Assembly (NCBI RefSeq): GCF_000429645.1
Contig: NZ_KE386934.1
Location: forward strand, 248,001-312,000
From: Niveispirillum irakense DSM 11586
Lineage (GTDB): Bacteria > Pseudomonadota > Alphaproteobacteria > Azospirillales > Azospirillaceae
Direction of reading: 5' to 3'
DNA: 64,000 bases
Positions 27,934 to 38,653 of this stretch are shown in pieces. Made by a program: the position numbers and the translations under genes. Under the pieces are notes generated by a model, which worked only from the letters and a program-made list of their open reading frames with translations, was not told the origin of the DNA and made no database searches. Position 1 is the first letter of the stretch; each line of letters starts with the position of its first letter.

Positions 27934-27971
27934 TTGCAAAAAGGGCCACAATCCCGTGTAATTCCCTTACA
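27934..27971 (+). promoter_or_regulatory. hexR promoter with overlapping HexR box
   Basis: Plus strand: -35 TTGCAA (27934-27939), 17-nt spacer, -10 TGTAAT (27957-27962). The 15-mer TGTAATTCCCTTACA (27957-27971) is a clean palindromic HexR-type box that starts on the -10, so bound HexR would block its own promoter. Confidence 0.65.
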
Positions 27972-28036
27972 TCGGTGCGCATATCTCAACCCACGAACAA
28001 GACGCACCTGTCCGTTGCGGGAAGGGAGTGCCCCCT

Positions 28037-28879
28037 GTGTTAGAACGTATCCGCGGCATGCAGGCCGGCTTGCGGCGTTCCGAGCAGAAGATCGCCGAGG
28101 TCGTGCTGAAACGGCCCCATTCGGTGGTCAATGCCTCTGTGGCGGAAGTGGCGCGGGAAGCGCAGGTCAGTCAGCCCACCGTGGTGCGCTTCTGCCGCTC
28201 CATCGGCTGTGCCGGCTTCCAGGATTTCAAGCTGCGGCTGGCCCAGGATCTGGCCACCGGCACGCCCTATGTGCATGAAGAGGTGCGGCCCGACGATGCG
28301 GTGGTCGATGTGGCCGCCAAGGTGCTGAACCGCTCCATCGCATCACTGACGCGGGTGCGCAACCACACCAATCCGGAAGCGCTGGAACAGGCGGTGCGCA
28401 TCCTGATTGAAGCGCAGCGGCTGGAATTTTACGGCTTCGGCGCGTCCGGCGTTGTCGCCATGGATGCGCAGAACAAGTTCTTCCGCCTCGGCATCCCCTG
28501 CGTGGCCTACACGGATTTCCATGTCCAGGCCATGTCGGCCACCCTGCTGGGGCCGAATGCGGCAGCACTGGTCATTTCCCATACCGGCCGGACGCGGGAA
28601 TTGCTGCGCTCCGTCGATCTGGCGCTGGATAGTGGCGCCAAGGTGGTGGCGCTGACCAGCGGTGGCTCACCCCTGGCGGACAGGGCCACCATTTCCCTGC
28701 TGGTTGATGTGGTGGAAGATACCAGCATGTATACCCCCATGGTCAGCCGTCTGGCACATCTGGCCATGATCGACGTGCTGCAGGTGGCGGTGGCCTTGCG
28801 CAAGGGTGTGAACCTGACCGAAAGTCTGGCCCGGTCCAAACGGCCGATCAGGGAACGTCGGCTGCTCCAGCGCGGTTGA
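28037..28879 (+). CDS. hexR: HexR-type (RpiR family) regulator of glucose catabolism
   Basis: A 280-residue regulator from GTG 28037, about nine bases after GGGAAGGGAG; a GTG at 28028 is possible but falls on the ribosome site. Residues 1-80 form the RpiR helix-turn-helix (SEQKIAEVVLKRP...VAEVAREAQVSQPTVVRFCRSIGCAGFQDFKLRLAQ). Residues about 120-255 form a sugar-isomerase (SIS) domain (LEFYGFGASGVVAMDAQNKFFRLG, ALVISHTGRTRELL) that binds a sugar-phosphate; in HexR this is KDPG. Its location opposite zwf-pgl-edd-eda strongly supports HexR. Confidence 0.9.
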   Translation: MLERIRGMQAGLRRSEQKIAEVVLKRPHSVVNASVAEVAREAQVSQPTVVRFCRSIGCAGFQDFKLRLAQDLATGTPYVHEEVRPDDAVVDVAAKVLNRSIASLTRVRNHTNPEALEQAVRILIEAQRLEFYGFGASGVVAMDAQNKFFRLGIPCVAYTDFHVQAMSATLLGPNAAALVISHTGRTRELLRSVDLALDSGAKVVALTSGGSPLADRATISLLVDVVEDTSMYTPMVSRLAHLAMIDVLQVAVALRKGVNLTESLARSKRPIRERRLLQRG

Positions 28880-28953
28880 TACCGGACGGCCGCACCGCCG
28901 TCCGTCCTCCCTTCCCTCTTCATGTCCCCCTATTCCTGCCCTAAGGATCATCG

Positions 28954-31173
<2,220 letters not shown>

Positions 31174-31195
31174 GGGGGCTGTTGCCCCCCTCCCC

Positions 31196-33070
31196 TCATT
31201 CAGCCGCAGCCAGGAACCCGCCTGACTGCCGGTGCCAGAGCTGGGCATAGCGACCGCCCAGCGCCAGCAGGTCGGCGTGGCTGCCCTGTTCCACCACCTG
31301 ACCGCCTTCCAGATACAGGATACGGTCCATTTCGGTGACTGTGGAAAGCCGGTGGGCGATGGCAATCACCGTGCGGCCTTCCATCAGGGTCCACAGCGCT
31401 TCCTGGATCAGATGTTCGGACTCGCTGTCCAGCGCGCTGGTCGCTTCGTCCAGGATCAGGATAGGGCTGTCCTTCAACAGGGCCCGGGCAATCGCCACGC
31501 GCTGGCGTTCCCCACCTGACAGTTTCACCCCCTGCTCCCCCACAATGGTGTCGTAACCGGTGGGACGGCGGATGATGAACTCATGCGCATGGGCCTTGCG
31601 CGCGGCCTCCTCCACCTCCGCCTGGGTGGCGTTGGGTCGCCCGTAGGAGATATTTTCCCCGACCGTGCGGTGGAAGACGCCCGGCTGCTGCGGCACCTCG
31701 GCAATGGCACTATTCAGGCTTTCCAGCGTCACATGGGCGATATCCTGCCCGTCGATCAGCACCCGGCCATATTGCGGATCGAATTGCCGGCGGATCAGCT
31801 TGACCAGCGTGCTTTTACCCGCACCAGAGCGACCGACCAGCCCGACCTTCTCCCCCGGTGCGATGGAAAGGTTCAAGCCATCAAAAACCTTGGTCCCGTC
31901 GGGGAAGTGGAAATGCACTTCCCGCAACTCGATCCCCCCGGCACGCAGGCGCAGGGGCGGCGCACCCACCGTGTCGGTGATCTCATGCGGGGCGGAGACC
32001 AGATCCAGCGCTTCCGCCAGCGTACCCAACTCCTCAAAGAAGGAGAGCATGCGGTCGGACAGGTGCCAGACCGTGTTGGAAATCTGGAAGGCCAGGGTGA
32101 AGACCAGGGTAAATTCCCCCACGCTCATCACCCCCGCCATGGTGCGGGTAATCGCCACCCAGACCAGCACGGCCAACAGCGCCATGATGGAGAACATCTG
32201 GAACAGCCGCATCATCACCAGGAACCAGCGCAGCCGGCGCGACCGAAACCGTTCCGCATTCAGGTAATGGCCCAGGAATGACCGCTCAAACGCCGTGCGG
32301 GCAAAGCCCCGGATCAGGTCGGCATTGGTGATGGCATCGATGATCCGGCCGGAACTGGTGGACACGGCCTCGCTCATCACCTCCGACAGGTGGAAGCAAT
32401 GGCGGGCCAGCCAGCCCGACACCAGCACATAGACCAGCATCCATCCCGCCAGCACGGCAGAGAAAAGCGGTGCCGCCGTCCACAGCAGGCCCAGCGCCAC
32501 CACCAGCAGCACCGCAACCCGGATCACATCCCACATCAGGATTTCGATCAGCGACAGGGCCGCATTGGCCCCCTGCTTGACCTTCTGGCCCAGCTTACCG
32601 GCGAAATTATCCTGGAAATAGCGGGGGCTGTGCCCCAGCAGCCAGGAGAACATCCGCTTCTGCGCCAGCGCCCGGATGGAAGGCGAGGTATAGATATCGA
32701 CGATCTGATAGACCCGGTACATGCCCATGCTGCCCAGCCAGATCAGCAGCAGCAGCAGGAACCAGCCGCCCACGCCCAGCCCATGCGGCGTCACCGCATC
32801 CCCGCCCGTGGCCGCCGTCAGCGCATCCACCACGGCTTTCAGGGCGTAAGGCTCAAACGCCTCAATCGCCTGGCCGATAGTGACCGCCAGGACCATCAGG
32901 GTCAGCCGCCCAGCAAACTTCTCCCGCACCAGCCCCCACAGGAAGGCAAAGGGTTTGGATGGCAGCGGACGCGGCGCCTCCTGATCCTCCCAGGCGAAAT
33001 CACGATCCTGGATGGCCTGATCATCAATACGGACAGCGCGCATCGACGCGCGCAGCAGGGCGGAAAACAT
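31196..33070 (-). CDS. ABC exporter, fused membrane and ATPase domains
   Basis: A 624-residue half-transporter from ATG 33070, with GGAG nine bases upstream; the earlier ATG at 33199 lacks one. Residues about 45-340 form the six-helix exporter domain. Residues about 385-620 form the ATPase: Walker A GRSGAGKSTL, Q-loop VPQQPGVFHRTV, signature LSGGERQR, Walker B ILILDEATSALD and H-loop AIAHRLS. Substrate is not evident; it resembles lipid/multidrug (MsbA-like) exporters. It converges on glgB with a 22-nt gap. Confidence 0.92.
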   Translation of the reverse strand: MFSALLRASMRAVRIDDQAIQDRDFAWEDQEAPRPLPSKPFAFLWGLVREKFAGRLTLMVLAVTIGQAIEAFEPYALKAVVDALTAATGGDAVTPHGLGVGGWFLLLLLIWLGSMGMYRVYQIVDIYTSPSIRALAQKRMFSWLLGHSPRYFQDNFAGKLGQKVKQGANAALSLIEILMWDVIRVAVLLVVALGLLWTAAPLFSAVLAGWMLVYVLVSGWLARHCFHLSEVMSEAVSTSSGRIIDAITNADLIRGFARTAFERSFLGHYLNAERFRSRRLRWFLVMMRLFQMFSIMALLAVLVWVAITRTMAGVMSVGEFTLVFTLAFQISNTVWHLSDRMLSFFEELGTLAEALDLVSAPHEITDTVGAPPLRLRAGGIELREVHFHFPDGTKVFDGLNLSIAPGEKVGLVGRSGAGKSTLVKLIRRQFDPQYGRVLIDGQDIAHVTLESLNSAIAEVPQQPGVFHRTVGENISYGRPNATQAEVEEAARKAHAHEFIIRRPTGYDTIVGEQGVKLSGGERQRVAIARALLKDSPILILDEATSALDSESEHLIQEALWTLMEGRTVIAIAHRLSTVTEMDRILYLEGGQVVEQGSHADLLALGGRYAQLWHRQSGGFLAAAE

Positions 33071-33263
33071 GGAACGGAACTCCAAAAACGAAATCGGAGC
33101 CTGATGCCAATAATATAGCGCCCGATACATCCGATATCGGATTAGATGTCGGTTTGCCTGTATTTTGTCAACCGGGAAAAATCTTGTCCCATCCATCAAA
33201 GTTTTTAGAGGTATCGGCCCCGACTACCCAGCGATGGGCAACCGGGGCACATACCATTTGGCA

Positions 33264-33881
33264 TTACCGAAGGCGGAAGTCCGGCCCCAGATAGGTCCGG
33301 ACGGGATTGCCCCGTTCCAGACTGTCATGGCGATTCCAGCGGTCGCGGTCGGCCTGCCGGCTGGCTTGCTGAACCTGATCCGCCAGGGCCGCATGCAGGC
33401 GCGCCATGGCCAGGGCGCGGTTGCGGTGCTGGCTGCGCTCCTCCCGCGCCACGGCAACAGCGCCGGTCGGCAGATGCGTGATGCGCACAGCCGATTCGGT
33501 TTTGTTGACATGCTGACCGCCGGCACCAGATGAGCGCATCGTTTCCACCCGCAGGTCACTCTCCCGCACAGCGGAGGATGGCGGCGGTGGAGCCAGCAGG
33601 GACACACCGACAAACCAGTTTTTCCGCCCCCATCCCGGGCGCAAAGGGCTGGGGCAGATCCACAACACGGATCCCTCCCAAGATCGGGCAAGGGTGCCGG
33701 CCCCCTCCCCATCAAGCCCCACCAGGGCGGAAAGCGGGCCATACGGCCCCGGCTCACTCTCCACCAGGGCGGCCTTGATCCCGCTTTTTGCCGCCTCTTC
33801 CATCAGGGCCGCCACCAAACCGGTAACAGCCAACTGGCATTCGCCGGGACCACGCCCGGCGCTGAACAGAAGCCAGGTCAT
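33264..33881 (-). CDS. prfH: Peptide chain release factor homologue PrfH
   Basis: A 205-residue class I release-factor relative. It keeps the peptidyl-tRNA hydrolysis loop [16 protein letters not shown] (GGQ at 121-123) but is too short to hold the stop-codon recognition domain of RF1/RF2. Studied PrfH proteins act on ribosomes cut in the 16S decoding centre, releasing the stalled peptide so that the RNA can be re-ligated. The ATG overlaps the rtcB stop by 4 nt (ATGA), so translation is coupled. Length and context fit the family. Confidence 0.9.
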   Translation of the reverse strand: MTWLLFSAGRGPGECQLAVTGLVAALMEEAAKSGIKAALVESEPGPYGPLSALVGLDGEGAGTLARSWEGSVLWICPSPLRPGWGRKNWFVGVSLLAPPPPSSAVRESDLRVETMRSSGAGGQHVNKTESAVRITHLPTGAVAVAREERSQHRNRALAMARLHAALADQVQQASRQADRDRWNRHDSLERGNPVRTYLGPDFRLR

Positions 33882-35095
33882 CGCCCAGCCCTCCCTTGCT
33901 TGGCCTTGCGGGCGGCACTGCGCTGCCGCTTCCAGTCAGCACCACCTTTTTCAGCCCGCGCGCCATGGGATGCCTTGAAGGTCACCACGGGCCGGAAGGT
34001 GGCGATGACGGTCAGCAACCCGGCTGCCGCCAGATCGCCCACCACACCCGCCACCGGCTTATAGGCCTCCGGCGCTTCCTCCCACAGCAGCAGGTCATTG
34101 CCGCAGACGACACGGCCGCCATAAGGATTGCGTTCCAGATCCTCCCGCCGGTAAAGGCCCTTCAGCTTGCCCTTAGCTTCATGCCGGGCCAACTTGCGGC
34201 CCGCACCATGGGCCAGGGATTGCAGGGCCTCCCGCTTCTCCGCCACGGGTTGCACCAGGAAGCTGAGATCACCCCGGCTGCCGGGGATTGCCACCGGCCC
34301 CTGATCGGCCGGGGCCGCCCCCTTGCGGTGCAGCCAGCAGTCACAGCCATCCATCACGGCGGCAGTGACGCTGTTATGGCAGATATCCAGCACGCGGCGC
34401 CCGTCCGCCCCAATGGCCGCGAGGGCGCGATGGGCACAGAGATCCCGGTTGGCGACCGCCCAACGCACGGCATCGCCATGGGCCATCAGATAAGCATCGG
34501 CATCCACACTGCCGATAGCCAGCCCCTGGGCGCCGTGCATGTCGGCATGGGCCCGCAGAATAGCCTCCCCCAACCCGCGGGAACCAGAATGGGCCAGCAC
34601 GCACAGCCGGTCTTCTTCCAGCCCCAGGGCCTGGAACCCTTCCGGGTCATGCAGCTGATGAACCTGCTGCAATTCCACGAAATGGTTTCCATGGCCGGGT
34701 GTACCCAACCCCAGTTCGTGGCCGGTCGGTGCCAGATCGCGCGCCGCCAACCAAGCCTCCGGGTCACCATTCCAGGGCTGATCCAGCCCTTCCATACGTT
34801 CCGCCAGACGGTCCGGCCGGGCCTTGCGCACCGGCATATCCGTCTGCCACAACGCCATGCCGCACCCGATGTCGGAACCGACCAGGGTTGGATAGATCAC
34901 CCCCTCGGAGAGGAAAGCGGCCCCGACGGGAGACCCTTTGCCGGGATGCAGGTCTGGCATGCCCACTGCCAGCCGCATGCCCGGCAGAGCCGCCGTGGCA
35001 TCCAGTTGGCGCAAGGCTTCGCCCTCAATCCAGGTGGATGAGGACGCGATCACGCGGACCTTCGGCCCGCGTGTTGAAATAATTTGATTGCCCAT
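33878..35095 (-). CDS. rtcB: RtcB-family RNA ligase partnered with PrfH (RtcB2-type)
   Basis: A 405-residue GTP- and Mn2+-dependent ligase joining 3'-phosphate or 2',3'-cyclic phosphate to 5'-OH RNA ends. Metal-site and guanylylation motifs are visible: [25 protein letters not shown] with the conserved Cys, [23 protein letters not shown], and the nucleophile-His loop [14 protein letters not shown] 35095 follows AAGGAA. The 4-nt overlap with prfH marks it as the ligase of a ribosome-repair pair rather than of a tRNA-repair operon. No archease gene is adjacent. Confidence 0.92.
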   Translation of the reverse strand: MGNQIISTRGPKVRVIASSSTWIEGEALRQLDATAALPGMRLAVGMPDLHPGKGSPVGAAFLSEGVIYPTLVGSDIGCGMALWQTDMPVRKARPDRLAERMEGLDQPWNGDPEAWLAARDLAPTGHELGLGTPGHGNHFVELQQVHQLHDPEGFQALGLEEDRLCVLAHSGSRGLGEAILRAHADMHGAQGLAIGSVDADAYLMAHGDAVRWAVANRDLCAHRALAAIGADGRRVLDICHNSVTAAVMDGCDCWLHRKGAAPADQGPVAIPGSRGDLSFLVQPVAEKREALQSLAHGAGRKLARHEAKGKLKGLYRREDLERNPYGGRVVCGNDLLLWEEAPEAYKPVAGVVGDLAAAGLLTVIATFRPVVTFKASHGARAEKGGADWKRQRSAARKAKQGRAGR

Positions 35096-35156
35096 GTTTC
35101 CTTGGCTTCGACGTCTGGGCTTATCAGGGCGACGGTCTGGACGCAGCTTGGGCGTC

Positions 35157-35207
35157 AAAAAAAACCGTCACAAGTAAGACCGGGACCGCGGAAGGGCGGT
35201 GGCGGTC
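35157..35207 (-). promoter_or_regulatory. Leader hairpins and U-run upstream of rtcB
   Basis: Minus strand, 62 nt before the rtcB start: a stem GACCGC/GCGGTC (35202-35207 with 35184-35189), then a weak stem CCGGTC/GACGG (35178-35183 with 35165-35169), followed by eight U residues (35157-35164). A stronger stem CGCCCCG/CGGGGCG (35212-35218, 35223-35229) lies just upstream. This could be an attenuator or terminator in a long leader. It is the main structure in the 429-nt gap 35096-35524, which holds no convincing gene. Confidence 0.4.
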
Positions 35208-35524
35208 AGATCGCCCCGTGACCGGGGCGGATTGCGATACAATGCATGTCCAGCCTCCAAGGAAAGTAATCTGGCTGATACGCCCTTCCTGGTTGTTTTG
35301 CAAGCCCACTGTAAAATCAGATTCATGCTGGGTAGGGGGGCATCAACAGGGCCGCTATGACCTTTTGCGGCATAATCCTGTGTCCCCCGTCACATGAGAT
35401 CGGCATCCGTGACCTTATTTTTCTGGAACCTTTCCAGCGAGTATCGGAATGTATCCGACACAAGGCTGGGGTCATCGGCGGCGGGATGCGGCAGCAATGC
35501 AGTATCCAGCCCCAAGGGGCGGAT

Positions 35525-36388
35525 ATGGAGTTCACGGTCAAATTCTGGGGTGTGCGCGGCACATTCCCTTGCGCTTATGCTTCGCACCTTACTTATGGCG
35601 GCAATACAAGCTGCCTGGAAGTGAGCGTTGGGGGCAGAACATTGATCCTGGACGCGGGCACCGGTCTGCGCGCCCTGGGCAAGCGCCTGATGCGCGACCG
35701 GATCAAACAGGCCACCCTGCTGCTCAGCCACGCCCATTGGGACCATATTAACGGCTTCCCCTTCTTCGAGGCCGGCTATTGCCCCGATTTCCAGATGGAA
35801 GTGGTCGCCCGCGACCTGACCGGCTGTGAATGTATCGGGGATGTCTTCACCAGTTGCATGGAGAAGCCGCTGTTCCCCGTCCCGCTGAAAACAATGCGGG
35901 CCGAACTGGGCTTCCATAACCTGCATGTCGGCGACCAGTTGGACATGGCCCCCGGCCTTGTCGTGAAGACAGGTGAATTGAACCATCCTGGCGGCGCCGT
36001 CGGCTATCGTATCGAATATGGTGGCAAGGCCTTCTGCTACATCACCGACACCGAACATGTGCCCGGCCAGTTGGACCAGAACATCCTGAAGCTGATCGAA
36101 GGCGCGGATGTGGTGGTCTATGATGCCACCTACACCGAAGCCGAATATGCCACCCGCCAGGGCTGGGGCCATTCCACCTGGAATGAGGGTGTGAAGCTGG
36201 TGCGGGAGGCGGATGCCAAGCGGCTTTGCCTGTTCCACCACGACCCCGACCATGACGACCAGATGATGGCCGCCATCGAACGCGACGCACGCAACGGCTT
36301 TGCCGGTGCCTTCGCTGCCCGGGAAGGTGTGGTGCTGGATATGCTGAACCTGCCACAGGTAGCCATGTCTGAACGTGCCTATGCGTGA
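35525..36388 (+). CDS. MBL-fold metallo-hydrolase (RNase Z-like group)
   Basis: A 287-residue protein from ATG 35525, with AAGGGGCGGAT before it; upstream in-frame ATG 35357 is rejected. The binuclear-metal motif SHAHWDHINGFPFF (H-x-H-x-D-H) and later ligands NHPGG, ITDTEH and FHHDPDHDD are complete. The start VKFWGVRGTFPC, with YGGNTSCLEV, marks a group of stand-alone hydrolases related to phosphodiesterases and RNase Z; substrate is unknown. It is divergent from rtcB-prfH. Confidence 0.85.
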   Translation: MEFTVKFWGVRGTFPCAYASHLTYGGNTSCLEVSVGGRTLILDAGTGLRALGKRLMRDRIKQATLLLSHAHWDHINGFPFFEAGYCPDFQMEVVARDLTGCECIGDVFTSCMEKPLFPVPLKTMRAELGFHNLHVGDQLDMAPGLVVKTGELNHPGGAVGYRIEYGGKAFCYITDTEHVPGQLDQNILKLIEGADVVVYDATYTEAEYATRQGWGHSTWNEGVKLVREADAKRLCLFHHDPDHDDQMMAAIERDARNGFAGAFAAREGVVLDMLNLPQVAMSERAYA

Positions 36389-36417
36389 CCCGTGTCCTGC
36401 CGTAAAGGCAGGCGCAC

Positions 36418-37626
36418 TCATTCCACGCCAAAAAGCTCCAACTGCCAGCGCAGTTCCGCCTCGCTCATAGGATAATCCGTGCCGTGGCGGGCATTCAGCA
36501 GCTTGGTCGGCGGCAGCCCGGATTTAAGCTGCAACAGGCGGGCACAGCGCATGGAAAGCCCCGCACGCCAGGCCAGGGCCGTGATGGCCCTGGCGCTTTG
36601 TGTGTCGATGATGCGCTGGACCAGATCGGGCGACAGGTCGGCCTTCAGGGCCAGCGCCTCGCGCACAAAAGATTTGTCGCCCCAGGACAGCGCATCCCAG
36701 ATCACAGCCTCATCCAGCCGGCCTTCTGCCTTCAGCCGGGCTGCCTTCTGGTCTGCGGGTTCCTGCTTTACATAGTCGCGCGCCCATTCCAGCCGGCGCT
36801 GGGTCACGGCGACGACGTCCCGTCTATCCTCGCGGTCAAAGCCATGGGCGGACATTTCGCCCCGGATGCTCTCCTCGACAATACTCGCCATTTTGGAGAC
36901 AAGCGACGGCGGCAGCAGTGAACGCCCTTGTGCCCCCGGCATCAGGCTGGTGGCAACCAGCCCGGCCAGCGCCTGATCGGACAGGCGGGCACCCGGATTG
37001 GCCAGCAGGGTCGCCGTCGCCAACCGGTCGCGCTGTTCCACCACAGCATCCGCCACCGGCATGCTCACCCGTTCCCGCCGGGCGATGGCTTCCAGCACCC
37101 AGGGCACGGGCTGGGCCTTGATGATGGCAATCAGTTCCTCATCCGGCAGCGTCACGCATGTGCGCAGGATCGGCTCCGCCACTTCCCGCGCAACATCCCG
37201 CGCCAGCGAGGCAATCAGGCCGGGGGGCGCCACCGCGACATCCCGCAACGCACCCGCCAATGCCGCACGCACGCGCACCACCTGATCAATCGCCAGCATG
37301 GACAGGGCATTATGGGCAATATCCCGCAGGGCCGCCTGTTCATCCGCTGTCAGGTGCGGCAGGGCGCGGGCCAGCTTGCGCGCCAGCAGCACCCGCACAT
37401 CCGCATCCGCATCACGCGCCAGCCTGGACGCCGCCTGCAACGGGGTCGCCCCATTATGCGCCACGGCCCGGCGCACAACCGGGTCGCCATCATCGGCCAT
37501 GTAGTAAAGCAGCTCCGGCGCCAGATCGGACCGCTGGGCCAACTGCAACCGCACAGCCGGATCAGGGCTGATCATAAGCCGCTTGGCCTGTTCATAGGTC
37601 TCGGGATCGGGGCCGGTGTCCGTCAT
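36418..37626 (-). CDS. DUF2336 protein with HEAT-like repeats
   Basis: A 402-residue, all-helical protein from ATG 37626. The N-terminal half has HEAT/LRV-like units (SPDPAVRLQLAQRSDLAPELL, DGDPVVRRAVAHNGATP, DADADVRVLLARKLA). The family DUF2336 is alphaproteobacterial and of unknown function. The C-terminal segment (MSEAELRWQLELFGVE) is conserved-looking. It converges on the MBL gene (29-nt gap). No signal peptide or membrane helix is seen, so it is probably cytoplasmic. Confidence 0.82.
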   Translation of the reverse strand: MTDTGPDPETYEQAKRLMISPDPAVRLQLAQRSDLAPELLYYMADDGDPVVRRAVAHNGATPLQAASRLARDADADVRVLLARKLARALPHLTADEQAALRDIAHNALSMLAIDQVVRVRAALAGALRDVAVAPPGLIASLARDVAREVAEPILRTCVTLPDEELIAIIKAQPVPWVLEAIARRERVSMPVADAVVEQRDRLATATLLANPGARLSDQALAGLVATSLMPGAQGRSLLPPSLVSKMASIVEESIRGEMSAHGFDREDRRDVVAVTQRRLEWARDYVKQEPADQKAARLKAEGRLDEAVIWDALSWGDKSFVREALALKADLSPDLVQRIIDTQSARAITALAWRAGLSMRCARLLQLKSGLPPTKLLNARHGTDYPMSEAELRWQLELFGVE

Positions 37627-37708
37627 GGCGGGCAAAAACAGGCGGAGGGCTGCGGCATCATGGCATCACGATCCCTTATCCCCGGCAAGCTTTCAAGCGG
37701 GAGTTCGG

Positions 37709-38497
37709 CTAACTGCCGCCCAGATCCAGAATCCGCACCGTGGTCCCATCCTCCTGCATCGCCGCCAGCGCCAGATTGAAGCGGTCAATAATTGCAGGAT
37801 CAATACCGGCAGCCCGGCTGAACAGGATGAAGGCCTCCTTACTGGTGATCTTCATAGGATGGAACACCACCTGATCGCGCACGCCCATACGCTCCAGCCG
37901 TTCTGCCGCCACGCGATACCCGTCCAGGAAGCCATCAATACGCCCCCGCAGCAACATGGCGGTGGCGCTTTCGCCGCCATTCACAATAACGAGATTATCG
38001 GCCAGATCGCCACTGCGCAGCAAACGTTCATACTCGCTGCTGTAAAGAGAGCCTGAGACGACACCCAACCGGAAAGGGCTGGCGGCCAGCCCCGCCAGAT
38101 CGCTGAAAAAATAGCGCCCCGCATCTTCACGCCGCAGCACAAGCACATTCCGGCCCTGGCGCATGAAATGAGAGTAAATACCAATTTTCTCCCGCTCAGG
38201 CGTATGGGCCACACCGGCGATGGCGTCCACCTGCCCTTCCTGCACCATCATCAAGGCACGCGGACGCGGCGCAGATATCCAGGTCACCATACAGCCAGCC
38301 CGACGCGCAGCTTCCATCACCAGATCATGATCGATACCTTTGATCGCCCCATCGGGACCGGGAAATTGATAGGGCGGCAGATCGACCCAGGCGAACCGCA
38401 GGGCGCAGTGATTATCCGCTGCTAAAGCAATGCCGCTCGCGAAAACCAGCGACGCCATCAACAGCCATGATGTGAGAATCCCGGATAAAAGCCGCAT
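37709..38497 (-). CDS. Periplasmic amino-acid-type solute-binding protein
   Basis: A 262-residue SBP family 3 protein with signal peptide to about residue 26 (FASGIALA). The core ALRFAWVDLPPYQFPGPDGAIKGIDHDLVMEAARRAG is typical of ligand-binding lobes, and ILFSR and LDGYR match the hinge regions. No permease or ATPase gene is next to it, so it may serve a distant transporter or act as a sensor-associated binding protein. GAGGGCGG precedes the ATG. Confidence 0.82.
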   Translation of the reverse strand: MRLLSGILTSWLLMASLVFASGIALAADNHCALRFAWVDLPPYQFPGPDGAIKGIDHDLVMEAARRAGCMVTWISAPRPRALMMVQEGQVDAIAGVAHTPEREKIGIYSHFMRQGRNVLVLRREDAGRYFFSDLAGLAASPFRLGVVSGSLYSSEYERLLRSGDLADNLVIVNGGESATAMLLRGRIDGFLDGYRVAAERLERMGVRDQVVFHPMKITSKEAFILFSRAAGIDPAIIDRFNLALAAMQEDGTTVRILDLGGS

Positions 38498-38653
38498 CCG
38501 CCCTCACTTCAATAAAGATTAACTAAACATATCATAAAATGCGGCGCTATCCAGGCTGGCAACGCTGCATCCCGGTGGCGGGGCTTGCCGCGATGCGGCA
38601 GGACGGATAGGAACCTGGGACGCACCCGCACGGCACAGAGTTTCGGACTTGTC

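Noticed and set aside
35124-35309. A 61-codon frame upstream of rtcB, possible leader peptide
   Set aside because: No ribosome site and no recognisable sequence; it crosses the leader hairpins.
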